DNA of 64,000 nt from NCBI GenBank assembly GCA_001599755.1, contig BCHX01000004.1:3782001-3846000 (forward strand), read 5' to 3'. Position 1 is the stretch's first letter. Every line of letters starts with the position of its first letter. The stretch is from Gliomastix tumulicola. Lineage: Eukaryota; Ascomycota; Sordariomycetes; Hypocreales; Bionectriaceae. A program made the position numbers and the translations under genes. Below are positions 1 to 11,362 of the stretch, piece by piece. The notes below the pieces were generated by a model. That model was not told the origin of the DNA and searched no databases. It worked only from the letters and a program-made list of their open reading frames with translations.

Positions 1-525
1 CTCGGCGGTCAGCTCTTTTTTTTTTTTGGTCACGGTATATCCGATTTGCTTTACTCTCGCTGCAATTGAAGTGAAACTCCGGGGGCGCTTTCCTTGCAAT
101 CCTAACAAACCCCCGCACAAATGACTGACGTTGAAGAGACGACCCTCTAACCTAGATGATGGAATAGAGGTAACAAGGGAATAATACGTGCTGCCCAAGC
201 AGACTTACATAAAATGGACTCAGATAGATAGATAAGGGAAACCATGTGCATTACGCTCCGTCTCGCAGAACCTGAAGAAAAAAGTGATAGTCATGGACGA
301 AAAGGAAACGAAACGAAACGAAAGAAACGAGAATATCCTGCTCCTTGTAGACTCCTACCAATTTGCTTTGTCGAGGAAGAAGAAATCATGGGCGCACCAT
401 GAAAAACGAGCTGTGTAGAAGAAGAAAGTATCGGTTTGGGGTCTGCCCTCAACAACGCTGAGTGATCCCATCGATCGCCATACCCGGCTGTTTGTTGGTT
501 CGTTCCGAGTTGCTTCGCTTTTATT
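1..525. other. Non-coding stretch downstream of the first gene
   Basis: No convincing coding region is visible. The stretch lies 3' of the minus-strand gene that ends at 526 and is probably its 3' untranslated region plus spacer. It holds a T-run (about 16-27) and AG-rich stretches around 300-340. The 94-residue ORF here has no recognisable features. Confidence 0.5.
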
Positions 526-1638
526 TTATCTCGAGCCGGGACCGTCGATCGGACTGGTGGGAATGCTGCGCACATGGCTGAGATCCGTGCTCCCCGTGCG
601 TCGGAGAGCCTGGCTCATGGTCTCGATGTTCAGCTCGCTTCCACCGCCGCCGCCGCCGCTGCCGGGGGACAACCCGCCGACGGACGGGCTCACGAACGGC
701 TTCCGGGTCGGGCTCATCTCGACGCCCTTGACGCTGCCCGGGTTGCTCGTGGGCGGGCTGGTGCCCGGCCCGCCGCCACCTTGGCTCGAGACCGGGGAGC
801 GGATGGGCGACGGGGAGCGGTTGAGGCCCGAGGGGATGGACGTCAGCCCCGCCATGTGGATGCTCTCGCGGGAGCCCGCGACGCCGCCGAGCCCCTGCTC
901 GGACTGGACGACGTCGGCGAAGGAGATGAAGGAGAGGCGGCGGACGTCGGTGGAGTCGAGGGAGCCGTAGTTGGAGGCGCTGTCGGGCGGCGAGGCGGCG
1001 GCGAAGCGGCGGTCGCTGAAGGACGAGAGCTCCTCGGCCCACTCGCTCGTCGAGTGCTGCGAGGACTCGTGGTGGGGGGTCGCGCCGCCCGGCGGGCTCG
1101 CGGCGGCGGTGACGGCGAGCGAGGCCGGCTGGTGCGAGTTGTGCGTGACGATCTCGACCGTGTCCGGGTCCAGCTTGCTGTTGGTGATGGCCTCGGAGGC
1201 CTCGTCGAGGACGGGCGGGATGTGGTTCTCGGTCTGGATGTGGGTGGGGATGGCCGGGGAGCTCGGCGGCAGCACGCCCGACTCCTGGACGTCGCGCTCG
1301 AAGATCTGGGAGCCCGCGGGCGAGGCGATGCGCGGCGAGCCGGAGAAGGCCCGCGTGGGCGATGCGGGCGCTGCTACCACCGAGGTGGACGTGTGATGCT
1401 GGTCTGCGTGCGAGTGTGAGATGGTCGGCTGCGAGGTCGAGGACATCTTGGACGTGTCCCGCGGCAGGGAGGGCGCGGTGTTGTTGGTGGTCTCTGTCGA
1501 GGTCTCTACTGCCTTGCCGCTGCCCGAGTCGCTCTTCTTCTTCCCGAATCCAAAGAGATTTCGCTTCTTCTTCTGGTCCGTCTCGGTGGTCGTGTCGGCC
1601 GCTCGGGGCGTTGACTCGCCACTTCGATCCTCTGCCAT
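526..1638 (-). CDS. Conserved fungal disordered protein
   Basis: A single uninterrupted frame of 370 residues. The composition is Ser/Pro/Thr-rich and low-complexity almost throughout, with a basic patch near residues 23-36 (KKKRNLFGFGKKK), a Gly run near residue 325, and a more ordered-looking motif near residue 235 (RRLSFISFADVVQSE). The motif and the tail ETMSQALRRTGS resemble a family I recall as hypothetical proteins of filamentous ascomycetes; no enzymatic domain is visible. The start is the first Met of the frame and has a good fungal context (purine at -3). The upstream region is long and pyrimidine-rich on the coding strand, as in well-transcribed fungal genes. Function is unknown; a regulatory or scaffold role would be a guess. 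Confidence 0.75.
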   Translation of the reverse strand: MAEDRSGESTPRAADTTTETDQKKKRNLFGFGKKKSDSGSGKAVETSTETTNNTAPSLPRDTSKMSSTSQPTISHSHADQHHTSTSVVAAPASPTRAFSGSPRIASPAGSQIFERDVQESGVLPPSSPAIPTHIQTENHIPPVLDEASEAITNSKLDPDTVEIVTHNSHQPASLAVTAAASPPGGATPHHESSQHSTSEWAEELSSFSDRRFAAASPPDSASNYGSLDSTDVRRLSFISFADVVQSEQGLGGVAGSRESIHMAGLTSIPSGLNRSPSPIRSPVSSQGGGGPGTSPPTSNPGSVKGVEMSPTRKPFVSPSVGGLSPGSGGGGGGSELNIETMSQALRRTGSTDLSHVRSIPTSPIDGPGSR

Positions 1639-4370
1639 TTCGAGCTATGTGTCGGAGGACTGCTTTGGGGAGGTGTGTAGATTGATTTTTTTCGGAGTCG
1701 GGTAGATAGTGTCGAAGCTGTCAGATTCCGTCGGAGCTCGCGGTTGCGGAATTGGGCTCTGCCCTGAATTGAAAGGGCGAGGTGTACCCTATGTCGAAGG
1801 GAGCTGAACAAGCTCTGGACGGTTCTCTCTGCACGAGTCAGACCAGGCCCAAGCAGAGCAACAACGCATTGACGAGGAAAGGACAGCAGCAGATAAAAAA
1901 GAGGGAGAGTCGAAGGAGCTAGCAATGACGAAAGCGATGAGGGGGCGAAGTCGATCAGGAAATGGGAGGGAAGGAACAGGCTATAGTTGGAGTAAGGTAA
2001 GGTAGAACGAGCTTTCCGCAAACAAGGGGAGCTGGGTTGATGAGGTCTCCAGGAGAGCCAGAAATAAAGTGTGGGTGAACCGGACTTGACTTGACTTGAC
2101 GTTCTGGCTGGCCGGGCCTTTTGGCTGGGTGCTGCAGATGGAAGTGGAAATAAGTCAGGTCAGACTGGTTCAGGTACGTCGCCTGTATCCACGGGGTACG
2201 GTGTACAAGCGAACACTTGCTGCTGCTGCTCCGCTCCAGGTCGGTCAAGGGGGCTGTTGGACGCTCTGCATGTCTCATGTCTTACCTTGGAGGATGTTGT
2301 GCTGATTTTTTTTTTCGTGTCGGATGGTAAGCAAACGCCAATGCGTTTCTCTCTCGCTGCTGCTCTGGGAGGGGAAGGGGAGGGGAGGGAGGGGTGTGGA
2401 CGAAAGGCTGCTGCTTGTTTGAGGGTGTTGATGCCAGGCCAGGGCCGGCAGATGAAAGTAGCGAGTACGTGCCGGCTACGCTTTTTTTTTTGGCTGGGCT
2501 TTTCCAAGGAGGGATCCCGCGACCAGCAGCGGCCCAGTGACGCAACGGTCTGAGTCCCAGGGGTGGTCAGTGCGGCCGAAAGGGTCCAATTGGGGGCCGG
2601 CCTGGAGAGAGAGAACACGTCCTGCAGTTGCCAATAGCTGCTGCTCTAGTGGAGGGAGGATTTGCTGGGCTGCAGGGCCTGGCGACAGCGGAACTAGGCT
2701 GTTCGGGGGTGAGCCAATGCAGGTGCCCGCGTGCAGGTGAAAAGTGAGTCGATTCCCGTCTGCTGGTGTTGGTTGTGTCTTTTTTTTCTTTATTACTCTT
2801 CAGCGGTGCGTGGTGAGTGTTTTTCGACACGATCCAGCCTGGCGAGGAGGACCAGCGATGACGCACCAGAGAAGAAGAGTGTGGAGGGGCAGGTGGGCAG
2901 ATAAGGTCAGTCGCAGCCAAGGTGGGTGTGTGTGTGTGCCCAAGGGACGGAGGACTAGCTGTTATAATGCGAAGTGTGGTATGAGGCGATAATAATAGCA
3001 GCCACTCGACAGGCACAGGGCACCTTCGGGAATCAGGATACAGGCTGAACATGTGCCTTGGACGGATATCCGGGCGGTTGGATTGGCCGCACCAGGGCGC
3101 TCGCTCGCTGTTCATCATCCGTCCATCCCAAGAGGGGGCCAGCTATCGCTTATTCGTTGGCTCTAGAGTATGATTTGCAGATGCACGTCCTACCTAGTGC
3201 GACCGCATGACCGACCTACCAGGAGGAGAAGAAAGGAAAAGGAAAATTCATGCTCGAACGGGGTTGGCTGGGCTTACAGCCTGAGCCCGTGACAGATGTG
3301 CGCTGGTTGGACGAATCGGGAGCTGTTGGCCATGCATCCGGAGTTCAAGGTGTGATGCGATAGGGGGGCTGCTCCCAGTGATTTCCCCTTTTGTCCCCCC
3401 GACTCTGACCGGATTTTCTTTTTTTTTTTTAAAAAAAAGGAAAGAAAGAAAAAACACACAAACGCATAAGACAGGAGGCGGGAGATCCTTATCACGTCGA
3501 GTGCGTGCCTGAAATCCCGTTTGTTTCAGTGCACAAGAGGCATTGAACGACAGGGCGTCGACGAAATTCATGCGCCAAAAAATGGTTTGAAACGCCCGCG
3601 ACTCTTCTTTACCTTTTCCGTAAAAATCATCATGTGCCGGGAGGTGGGGTAGGTATATCTCGCTCGAAAAGAACCCCTCATTGTTGGCGGAAAATCCTGC
3701 TCAGGCACGTGTGCCTGGCATGCAGGCGAAGAAATACTCGAGCTATGGGACCATATGTTTTGGGTGTGAATGTGACTCGGGTTTTTCTTCTACCGCCTGC
3801 GTGGGAGAGAGGGAAGAAGGAGGAGGAAGGAAGGCAGACGAGGGCGCGCGGAAAGAATCCTTTTGCATCCCCGTTTCCACTCACACACGCTGCATGCAAT
3901 CTTGGGATGGATCTTTCCTTCTCTTGTTTGTTTGCTTGTTATTCTGCGTGGTTCTTTTTCTGCTGTCCTCGTGAGACATGACATGTTCCTTTCATGCACG
4001 TCTCGTCGCATCCACCCGACCAACGACACACCATTCTCAAACAGGCCATGTCACCGCTGCTCACAATTGACGTCCCGTGGCACTTGTGACTGAGAGCTCG
4101 GTGCGGGTATTGAGCGCATTGCTGGTTCAATTGATCATTGTCACCTCATAGCTGCAATTTACGAAAGACATACGATGCGATGCTCTTTCGCTCGAGCCTC
4201 TTCCCAGGCTTCCGAGTATTCCCCATAAATGCCGGCGTTGGCGCCCCACCGAATCCGGAGCTGTCCGGCCGGATCTCTCGCTGTCGATTTGGAATTTTAC
4301 ATCGGGCTTCTTTATCGCCTGCCTCTTTCATTCAATCTGTGCTGTGGTGATTATGCACCTCGACATCTCA
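1639..4370. other. Long intergenic region with simple repeats and one 65-bp element
   Basis: About 2.7 kb without a supported gene. The short ORFs here (for example 1506-2021, 2160-2618 and 2567-3118 on the minus strand) are low-complexity, overlap each other and match nothing I recognise. The region contains an ACTTG-type tandem (about 2084-2100), a GT microsatellite (about 2924-2938), abutting T and A runs (about 3420-3440), and one copy of the 65-bp dispersed element at 3727-3791. The part nearest 1639 is presumably promoter and 5' UTR of the minus-strand gene to the left. Confidence 0.6.
3727..3791 (+). repeat. 65-bp dispersed element, copy A
   Basis: This copy aligns without gaps over 65 bp to copies at 43366-43430 (opposite orientation) and 45494-45558, about 83 percent identical to the former by hand count. 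It begins CGAAGAAATACTCGAG and ends CTCGGGTTTTTCTTC, so its ends are still recognisable inverted repeats but have decayed by transitions. The core contains ATGGGACCATA and TTTTGGGTGTG. It lies in intergenic DNA. Confidence 0.7.
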
Positions 4371-6728
4371 TCACACGCTGACTACGACCGAATGAGCGCC
4401 TCCCAGCACCTCGATCAACACCTTTCCATCCTCTGCCGGCTCTTCCACGACCTCCCCGTTCAGGGTAACCACGGCATTCTCCAGACCTAGCAACGGGACA
4501 CAGATGACTCCCTCCGTATCCTCAGGAGTCTCAATCTCGAGCGTCAACACCTCCTCCGCCTCGTCATCTCGCACCCAGGATACCTTGATCCCACCGTTCG
4601 GCGTCGGCACCACGCCCCTCGCCCACGTCAGCTCCCCGCCCTCGACGACGGGACACACCCTCCACGCGCCGAAGCCGGGCCCCGCAGGCGTGACGCCGAG
4701 CACGAAGTTGCTCATGACGGACACGATGCCCGTCGACCACCCGTGCGCCATGGACGTGAACCCGCCCTGGTACAGCCCGCCGTCCGGCCCGATGCCCTCC
4801 CAGTGCGTCACGCCCGGGTCGTGGCTCGCCATCCAGCCGTACAGCCGGCGGATCTCGTCGTAGCCCGACGCCTCCTGGCCCGGTGTGGTCATGCGCGCGC
4901 CGAGCTCAAAGTACGACATGAGGGCGTAGACGCGCTCGTCGAAGCGGTTGTCCGGGCTGAGGACGCTGCTGTCGTAGAACGCGTTCCCATAGGGATGCGA
5001 GGCTGCCTCGGCCCAGTAGTCGAGGATGCTGTGAGAGATGGTCTCGTTGGTCAGGCCGTAGAGGACGGCGATGGAGTTGCCGTCCTGCGCGTGGACGTCG
5101 CAGTACGTTCCCGCCTCGCCGTCCGGGCACGGCCCTCCGTCGAAGAAGGCGCCGACGGATGTGTCGAAGTTGTGCGCCAGGAGGGCATCCCGGACGATGC
5201 CCGACCTCTCCGTCCAGCGCATGTACTCGTCCATCTTGCCGAGGGACGATGCGAGCTTCCCTGCGTATTTGAGCGCGTGTGCGTACAGGGCGTTGTAGTA
5301 CGTGATGGGGCCAGAGCGAGGCAGGAATGCGTAGTCTCCGTGGCCGATCTCTGCGGGCTTGACCACCAGGTTGGTCGTGTTGTCCATGAAGCCGGGGTAG
5401 TACTCGTCGAGAGTCTTGATGATGTTGGGCCAATAAGTCTCGGCGTAGGAGGTGTTGCCCGTGTACATGACGAGATCGACGCTGCAGACAACCCACCAGA
5501 GAGGGTAGTCAAACAGCGGAAGTGTGTAGTTGTTTCTAACACACCCCAGGGATCAGCCATGAGAACATGAAGACATGAGGGAAAGCAAGCAAGCAGCTTA
5601 CATGCTCGCAGGAGGAATCCAGCCATCCTCCCGCTGATGCCAGGCCAGATCTTCCAGGACATTGAACGTGGCCTCGGCGAAATCATGAGAAAGGTAAGAC
5701 GTCACTGACGCAATGGCCAAGTCCCCGACGTAAGGATCTCTGTCCCTCTTCGCCCCGTCATGGAGCACCTGCTTTCCATCCAGCGTCGGGCTGTACGCAT
5801 CCCGCGGCTCCGTCTCGTTCTTGAGGAACCAGTCTGTGTTGGTGTCCACGGTGTAGACGCCGTCGTACCACCACTGCGTGATGTCCTCATCTGAGCATTC
5901 GAACCAGCCTGTGAATGTGTCCGGGGTGCCGAGGTACGCAGACCACTCGAGATCGATAGAAGATATCGAGACTGTGCCCGTAGCGGAGGTGTGTGGGCTA
6001 TCAGACTCGAGCGCGTCGAGCCAGATCTTGACAAAGCGGAAGCCGTGGAGACCATCGGCGCAGACCTTTTTGTCGTCTTCGTGTTCGCAGCCCAGTGTAT
6101 CTTTCCATACGTATTGTTCGTCTTTCACTGCTACCTAGATAGACATTAGTAGGAGGGGCAAATAGCAGGGTACGAATCGCATACCTGGTCTGTCCCAGAC
6201 GTCAACTTGTCTTCCTTTTATCGTCGTTAGTCACACAGTTCTTCTGTCTAGAACGTCCGCTTCTGCTGGAAGAGAGAAACTCACATCATGGCGACCGTTA
6301 TCAGACCTCGAAAAGTCGCTACGATCACCCAGCGCCTCCCGCGTCTCGGAGAAAGCAAGCCTCAACCCCGGCGAGCTGTCAGCCGTCGCACTGGAGCCTT
6401 CAAAGTGAAGGGCAATCAGCCCGACGACGTTTAGACCGAAGTCAACAATGATCGTGGGGGCTTCGTCGTCGACATTCTCCCGGGTAAGGATTGTCAGGCC
6501 GTCGCCCGTGATGAGGCCGCTGGGGTTGGACACATCTCCCGTCGTGTTCGTCTCGAGAATTCCCTTTGGCTTGACGACGCTCGAGGACGGTGCGCGAACG
6601 TATTTGTGCCAGCTATCGCCGTCCCAGATTTGACGAGATCGGAGTCGAGACGCATCGATGCTGGCCACGGCTGGTGCCAACACCGAGGCCCCGAGGAGCA
6701 GGTGCCTGAATTGAACTCGCAGTAACAT
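4371..6728 (-). CDS. Secreted GH78 alpha-L-rhamnosidase-like enzyme
   Basis: Predicted to hydrolyse terminal alpha-L-rhamnose from plant or microbial glycans outside the cell. Exons (coding order) are 6728-6285, 6214-6185, 6134-5602 and 5535-4371, giving 723 residues. Residues 1-22 form a signal peptide (LLLGASVLAPAVAS). The GH78 acid signature is seen at about 284-296 (DGAKRDRDPYVGD); spacing to bacterial family members puts Asp284, Asp289 and Asp296 at the conserved acidic positions, with Asp where many members have the general-acid Glu. HWEG with Glu582 and AHGWSTG with His600 match the C-terminal part of the six-hairpin barrel and the candidate base. A TATA-like CTATAAATG lies about 80 bp upstream of the start. 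Exon 2 is only 30 nt; without it the frame does not join. The exact linkage specificity cannot be told from sequence. Confidence 0.85.
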
Positions 6729-7199
6729 CTAAACAACGGGAAATTGATCTCTGAGTGATTAGTTTGAAACATCTACTGCATTGAAACATGATCCCGGGGA
6801 AGGCATTTATAGAGCCCGATGGCGGGGGCGTCTCGGGGCATGACGAGACGACAACATGAAGGACCTCAATCATGCGTTGTCCAGGAAGGATTCACAAATC
6901 TGGGGAACCCCCTGCTCGCATTGACGAGGTCTGCCGTGGCTCGTATCAGCATCAAACCGAGCTGCACCGAGGCGCAACGTCACCTTCTCGAATTGAGGCC
7001 GGCCGTGAGGGGAAAGAGGAGGCGCGATGCGACGGTAGATCACCAACCCTGGCCGAATTTCTCGTATAAGTACCATTCAGCGCGCTAGAGGGCATAATCA
7101 GAATGACGCGGCCGATCATGATGGGATGATTCATCATTAGAAGGCAGTGCTTGAGATGGAATGCTTGGCGACGATATTTTGGGGTAGATCGTATCATAT
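6729..7199. promoter_or_regulatory. Promoter of the GH78 gene and 3' flank of the ALDH gene
   Basis: No coding region is supported. A TATA-like box (minus strand, about 6805-6811) lies at a normal distance from the GH78 start. The remainder up to 7199 is probably shared between this promoter and the 3' region of the aldehyde dehydrogenase gene, whose coding sequence ends at 7200. The two genes are in tandem on the minus strand. Confidence 0.5.
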
Positions 7200-8883
7200 T
7201 CAGCCGTATCTAACTTGCCCGCTGCCCTCCCTAAACCAATCCTCGCTAGCTAGAGCTTCCTCAGTCGAGGCGTAGTTGATGATGGTGCTCTTGGTCGTCG
7301 TGTAGGCATGGTACGCGTCCAAACCATTCTCGCTACCGACACCGCTCGAGGTAGACGCTCCTCCCCAAGGACTACTTGGGTCATTGCGGTGATGGGTGTT
7401 GACCCAGACGATGCCAGAGTTGATCTCCTCGGAGACCCGGAACGCCTGGCTGAGATCCTTGGTCCAAATGGCGGCGCCCAGGCCAAATTCAGAGTCATTG
7501 GCCAGGTCGATTGCCTCTTGCTCAGTATTGAACCCAGCCAGCACGATCACGGGTCCGAATGCTTCCTCGCGCCATATCCTCGTTGATATAATGCTGCTAG
7601 CAGTCGCAGAAACCAACAGAGTGGGAGGATAGTAGTAGCCCTTCGAGAAATCCGTACCATCCAGCTCTGATGATCCTGACAACCTCTTTCCTCCGGTAAC
7701 GACTGTTGCGGAACCGGTGTCAAGCGCATCGTTGACAAGTGCCTCGACGTTTCCAAGCTGTCGAGCTGAGATCAGAGGTCCCATCATCGATGCCGGATCC
7801 GTAGGTGCTCCCATGCGTCGCGTGATGGATTCTGCCTTGGCTTTGAGCTTCGCCACAAGATCAACGAGGATGTTGTAGTGAACGATGATGCGCGTCGCAG
7901 CGACACAGGTCTGGCCACTTGCAACGAACGCCCCAAATGCTATCCCATTGACAGCCGCGTCGAGATCGGCCTGCTCAAAGACAACGAGCGGTGCTTTGCC
8001 CCCCAGTTCCGCCGTATATCGACCCAGATTACCACCAACAATAGAGCCGATGGCCTTTCCAGCCGTTGTACCACCCGTGACATCAACCTTGCGAACCAGA
8101 GGATGGCTCACCAGGGCCTTTCCGGTCGTAGCGCCCAGGCCAGGCAAGACGGTGAACACTCCGTCAGGCAAGCCGGCCTCCTTCATAATGGGACCGAGGA
8201 GCAAGCTCGTGATGGGCGTCAGCTCGCTCGGCTTCAAGATGACCGAGTTCCCCGCAGCGAGTGCGGGGGCGATCTTCTTGACGGCGATGAGCAGCGGGTG
8301 GTTGAAGGGGGTGATCTGTACGACGACGCCCAGCGCCACGCGGTCGACCCAGTTGTGCAGCTTGCCGGTGGTCGGCAGGACGGGCCTCTCCTCGGTGCGG
8401 AGGACGGCGGCGTAGTAGCGGAACCAGCGGACGAGGGACGGGACCTGGGCCTGCATCTCGCGGATCGCCCTGCCGGTCTGCTGGACCTCGAGCGGGATCA
8501 GGTGCGGCAGGTTGGCGGTGAGGAGGTCTGCTGCCTTGTCGAGGACATCAGCTCGCGTCCCGCGCTGGCTTCGGGACCAGACGCCTGACTTGAAGACGCG
8601 CTGGGCCGACTGGACGGCATCTTCGACGTCCTGCTCGGAGGCAGTGTGGCATCTCGGGGCACGTCAGTGGGATGTTCCTATTCAGCCGTTCATGATGCAC
8701 TTACTCAGCAAAGATAGCTCTAGTGGCAGGATTCTCAACCTGCAATCTAGAAAGGAAGCTGTGTGAGTTTTATCTCCCCTCCTCGAGATCACACAGACAA
8801 GCTCACAGGTCTCCTCTCCCGGCAGCCTCGCCGTCCTTCAGCCATAGCCCGTACGGCTCCCGTGTTATGTGGTCTTCTGGCAT
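7200..8883 (-). CDS. NAD(P)-dependent aldehyde dehydrogenase
   Basis: Oxidises an aldehyde to the acid with NAD(P)+. Exons are 8883-8807, 8746-8705 and 8652-7200, giving 523 residues, close to the usual family length of about 500. The Rossmann-fold motif ITPFNHP carries the conserved Asn (about 157), AELGGK gives the general base Glu255 and GQTCVAATR gives the nucleophile Cys289. EEAFGPV and the NTHHRNDPSSPWGG region are typical of the C-terminal half. There is no signal peptide and no peroxisomal C-terminus (ends VRYG). The family includes betaine-, salicyl- and carboxymethyl-hydroxymuconate-semialdehyde dehydrogenases; the substrate is not deducible. The first two introns were placed so that the N-terminal VENPAT motif stays in frame. 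Confidence 0.88.
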
Positions 8884-9513
8884 CGTCACGAGATGCTCAC
8901 TGGCAAGGAAGCGCCTTCAAACCTTGTCTTCTCAGATGGTCACGCGAGGCCTTGAGGCTCTTTGGTGATGATGGCACAGCCCGCTCGCTGATTAGGTCCT
9001 GATTCCTGATTCCTGGACAGGCAGGTGGGGGTCGGGCTGAGCTTCCCTTCCCGGCCCGGTGTGCAGTTGGTGAGGAGGCCCCAAATTTACAGTGGGTGCC
9101 CACCGTAGTTTCAGTTAGTAAGACGCTGAATTACGACGACTCGCCTGCACTGACACAGCCATGACATCTTCCACCTCGCACCGGACCGGCTGCAGCTCGC
9201 ACCTTCTCCTTGCTTGTCTCGCCGACTCCTGAACATGGAACTACAATGACATTCTATTGCCATTCCATCATGGAACACATATCCCATCGCCCATTCTCCT
9301 CGTAACGCCTCGCTCGACAGCTCCACGCTTCAACTTCACCGTCTTCCCGACTTCGCATCGCCTCCCCCACCAGCCCACCGACAATCAGCGGCCTATCGCT
9401 GCCCGTCGCGTTCCCTAAATCCACGCCCCCCTATCGTGACAGCTCCCTTGACTCGGCGGTATCGCGCCTCGAGTCGCTCGTCTCTCCCCGTTTCGCCTTC
9501 AATTCTTCTATTG
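8884..9513. promoter_or_regulatory. Divergent promoter region
   Basis: This stretch separates the minus-strand aldehyde dehydrogenase from the plus-strand cysteine-rich gene, so it should hold both promoters. I see no conserved long ORF and no obvious TATA box; the half nearest 9513 is pyrimidine-rich, as is usual in fungal 5' leaders. Confidence 0.45.
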
Positions 9514-11011
9514 ATGGCCCGGTTCATTGATCTGGAGGATGAGGAGGACGGCGGTGCGGCCGAGAGTCTGACCCAGCAGCACCTCCGGCACGACCTGCAC
9601 CGAGTGTCACTGACCTCCGATCCGGCGGCAGCCCACCAAGCCGCTACAGCTCCGGAGCTTCCTACGAGGATCGACAATGCCATCACGAGGGCATTTTCCT
9701 GCTATCCGTATGTTTGAACATCCCCGATTCCGCTGGAGTTTTCTTTTGTTTCTCGTTGGGCAGAGTTTCCAACATATGCTGACCGTGATGTCATTCACAG
9801 GATCGTCCTCTCAGTTGTCTCGTCCATCGACCTCAACACCCTCGACTCCCTCGCCCGGACCAGCTTCTACATCCACAATGGACTGATCCAGTACCGCCGA
9901 ACCCTCCTCCAGTCGACCCTGCACTGCGCCAACGAGGATGTGCCCGTCGATGGAGACGAGACTCTCCGGTACCGTGCCAGAGCCAGCAACTGGTTCTACA
10001 TGGACGACAGCCGCAGCTACAATGGCAAATCGGGGAACTGTGCCAGAGACCTCGTCGGCGCGTGCAGGCGCTGCGGCGATGTCGTCTGCCGTGTATGATT
10101 TCTTTTAATTGTCGGATGGAGCATCCGGGGGGTTCTTGCGCTGACACTGCCTAGAATTGCGCCATCAAGCCACCGGCGCCGATGGCGCTGAAGGAGCGAC
10201 ATCGCAGGCTGTGCGTGGCTTGTACGCGGGCTCCGATCGCCGAGCTGGCGAAGCCGCCGCTGGACCCGGGGTTGACTCTGAGCAGCGATGATGTCCAGCG
10301 TGTCGTCTGCAGATGCGACTCGGAGGGCGTCTGGCTTTGCCAGCCCTGTGGACGGAGCATCCGGGCGGCGGATCACGAGTATAGACGGTATGTTCGGCGT
10401 GCAGGCATCGATCCATATCGTCTTGAATACTAACGTATCCTCACGATAGGATCTGGCGTTGGCGGAGTCACTACGGTGAAGTGCTCGGCGGCCTAGGAAC
10501 AGGCATCGGAGACGGTGACCGTGGGGTCATCTGTGGTCGCGAGGAAGACTGCTGCGCTGCCAAGGAGCGCGAGCAGGAAGTCGACTGCGACGCTGCAGAT
10601 GCTAAAGACGGAGACTACGCGTCGTGGGCAGACTTGATGTCCGTCTCCCCTGGCAGCTCATCCTCGCCCGGCACCCCTGGCCTGCACCACGCCACTGGGA
10701 ACGGTGCTGCTCACGGCGGAAATCCTCTGGAAGCTGTGCTCGAGGACATGCGTCATGAGCGGACGCCGTCGCCGCAACTCCGCTCAGGATATGACCGCCA
10801 CGAGATCGAGGGCATCGGGGGAGTGGTCAAGCGGAAGCTGGTGCGTATGGTGCGTGTCGGTGCTTGTGTCCCTGAGTGGGAGGACGAGCGCGGCGTGGGC
10901 AAAAGCGCACTTGCAAGGGAGAGAAATGGGGACACGAGAAGTTGGTGTGGCTGGTGCTGGAGGGTCGTCCCTGGGCAGCATGACCGGGACGACGCACAGA
11001 AGCATAATTGA
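9514..11011 (+). CDS. Conserved fungal cysteine-rich (zinc-binding-like) protein
   Basis: Exons are 9514-9707, 9801-10092, 10155-10387 and 10450-11011, giving 426 residues; all junctions close the frame. An acidic start (FIDLEDEEDGG) is followed by a helical segment with F-box-like flavour (SIDLNTLDSLARTSF), then a cysteine-rich core: CRRCGDVVCRNC, CVAC, CRC...CQPC and later WCGWC. The pairs look like zinc ligands. A conserved C-terminal block contains EIEGIGGVVKRKLVRMV and VGACVPEWEDE. I recognise the layout as a family of uncharacterised proteins of filamentous ascomycetes; an F-box or ubiquitin-related role is only a possibility. An in-frame upstream Met at 9436 would add 26 residues; I prefer 9514 because the acidic stretch begins there. 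Confidence 0.7.
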
Positions 11012-11362
11012 TGGCAAGGCGCTGCCGCCAAAGGGGTTCAATATCGGATCGCCATGCTGTGCCCTGAATATCAGGCAAAAGGTAAGTCTTGAATGGACTC
11101 GTAAGGCGAAAATCAACGATAAACGCGTATGGTAAAAAATATATTTGTTACATCTGGAGACTCGGTCTCCTATCCAGTTATACAATGATCTTTTTCGCTT
11201 CCAGTGCCAGAACTATACACTTGTCTCTTTGCTGCTTTGCGCGTAAGGCCACCCCGGTCCAGTAACACAGTATGAGAATTGGGTAATAAGTTGTACAATA
11301 TGAGCGGACGAGCCGCCACAGTCGGATTCCTCCAGGATCGGTCGGTCGGTCGGTCGAGGGTA

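Noticed and set aside
36..42. A TCCGAT near the left end, and other single copies at about 9617, 46024 and 46501
   Set aside because: Single hexamers are expected by chance (some tens per 64 kb); they are isolated and were not counted as part of the cluster motif set.
574..1419. 281-residue plus-strand ORF opposite the first gene
   Set aside because: Arg/Ala/Gly-rich antisense shadow with no motif; the minus-strand frame carries recognisable conserved fungal segments.
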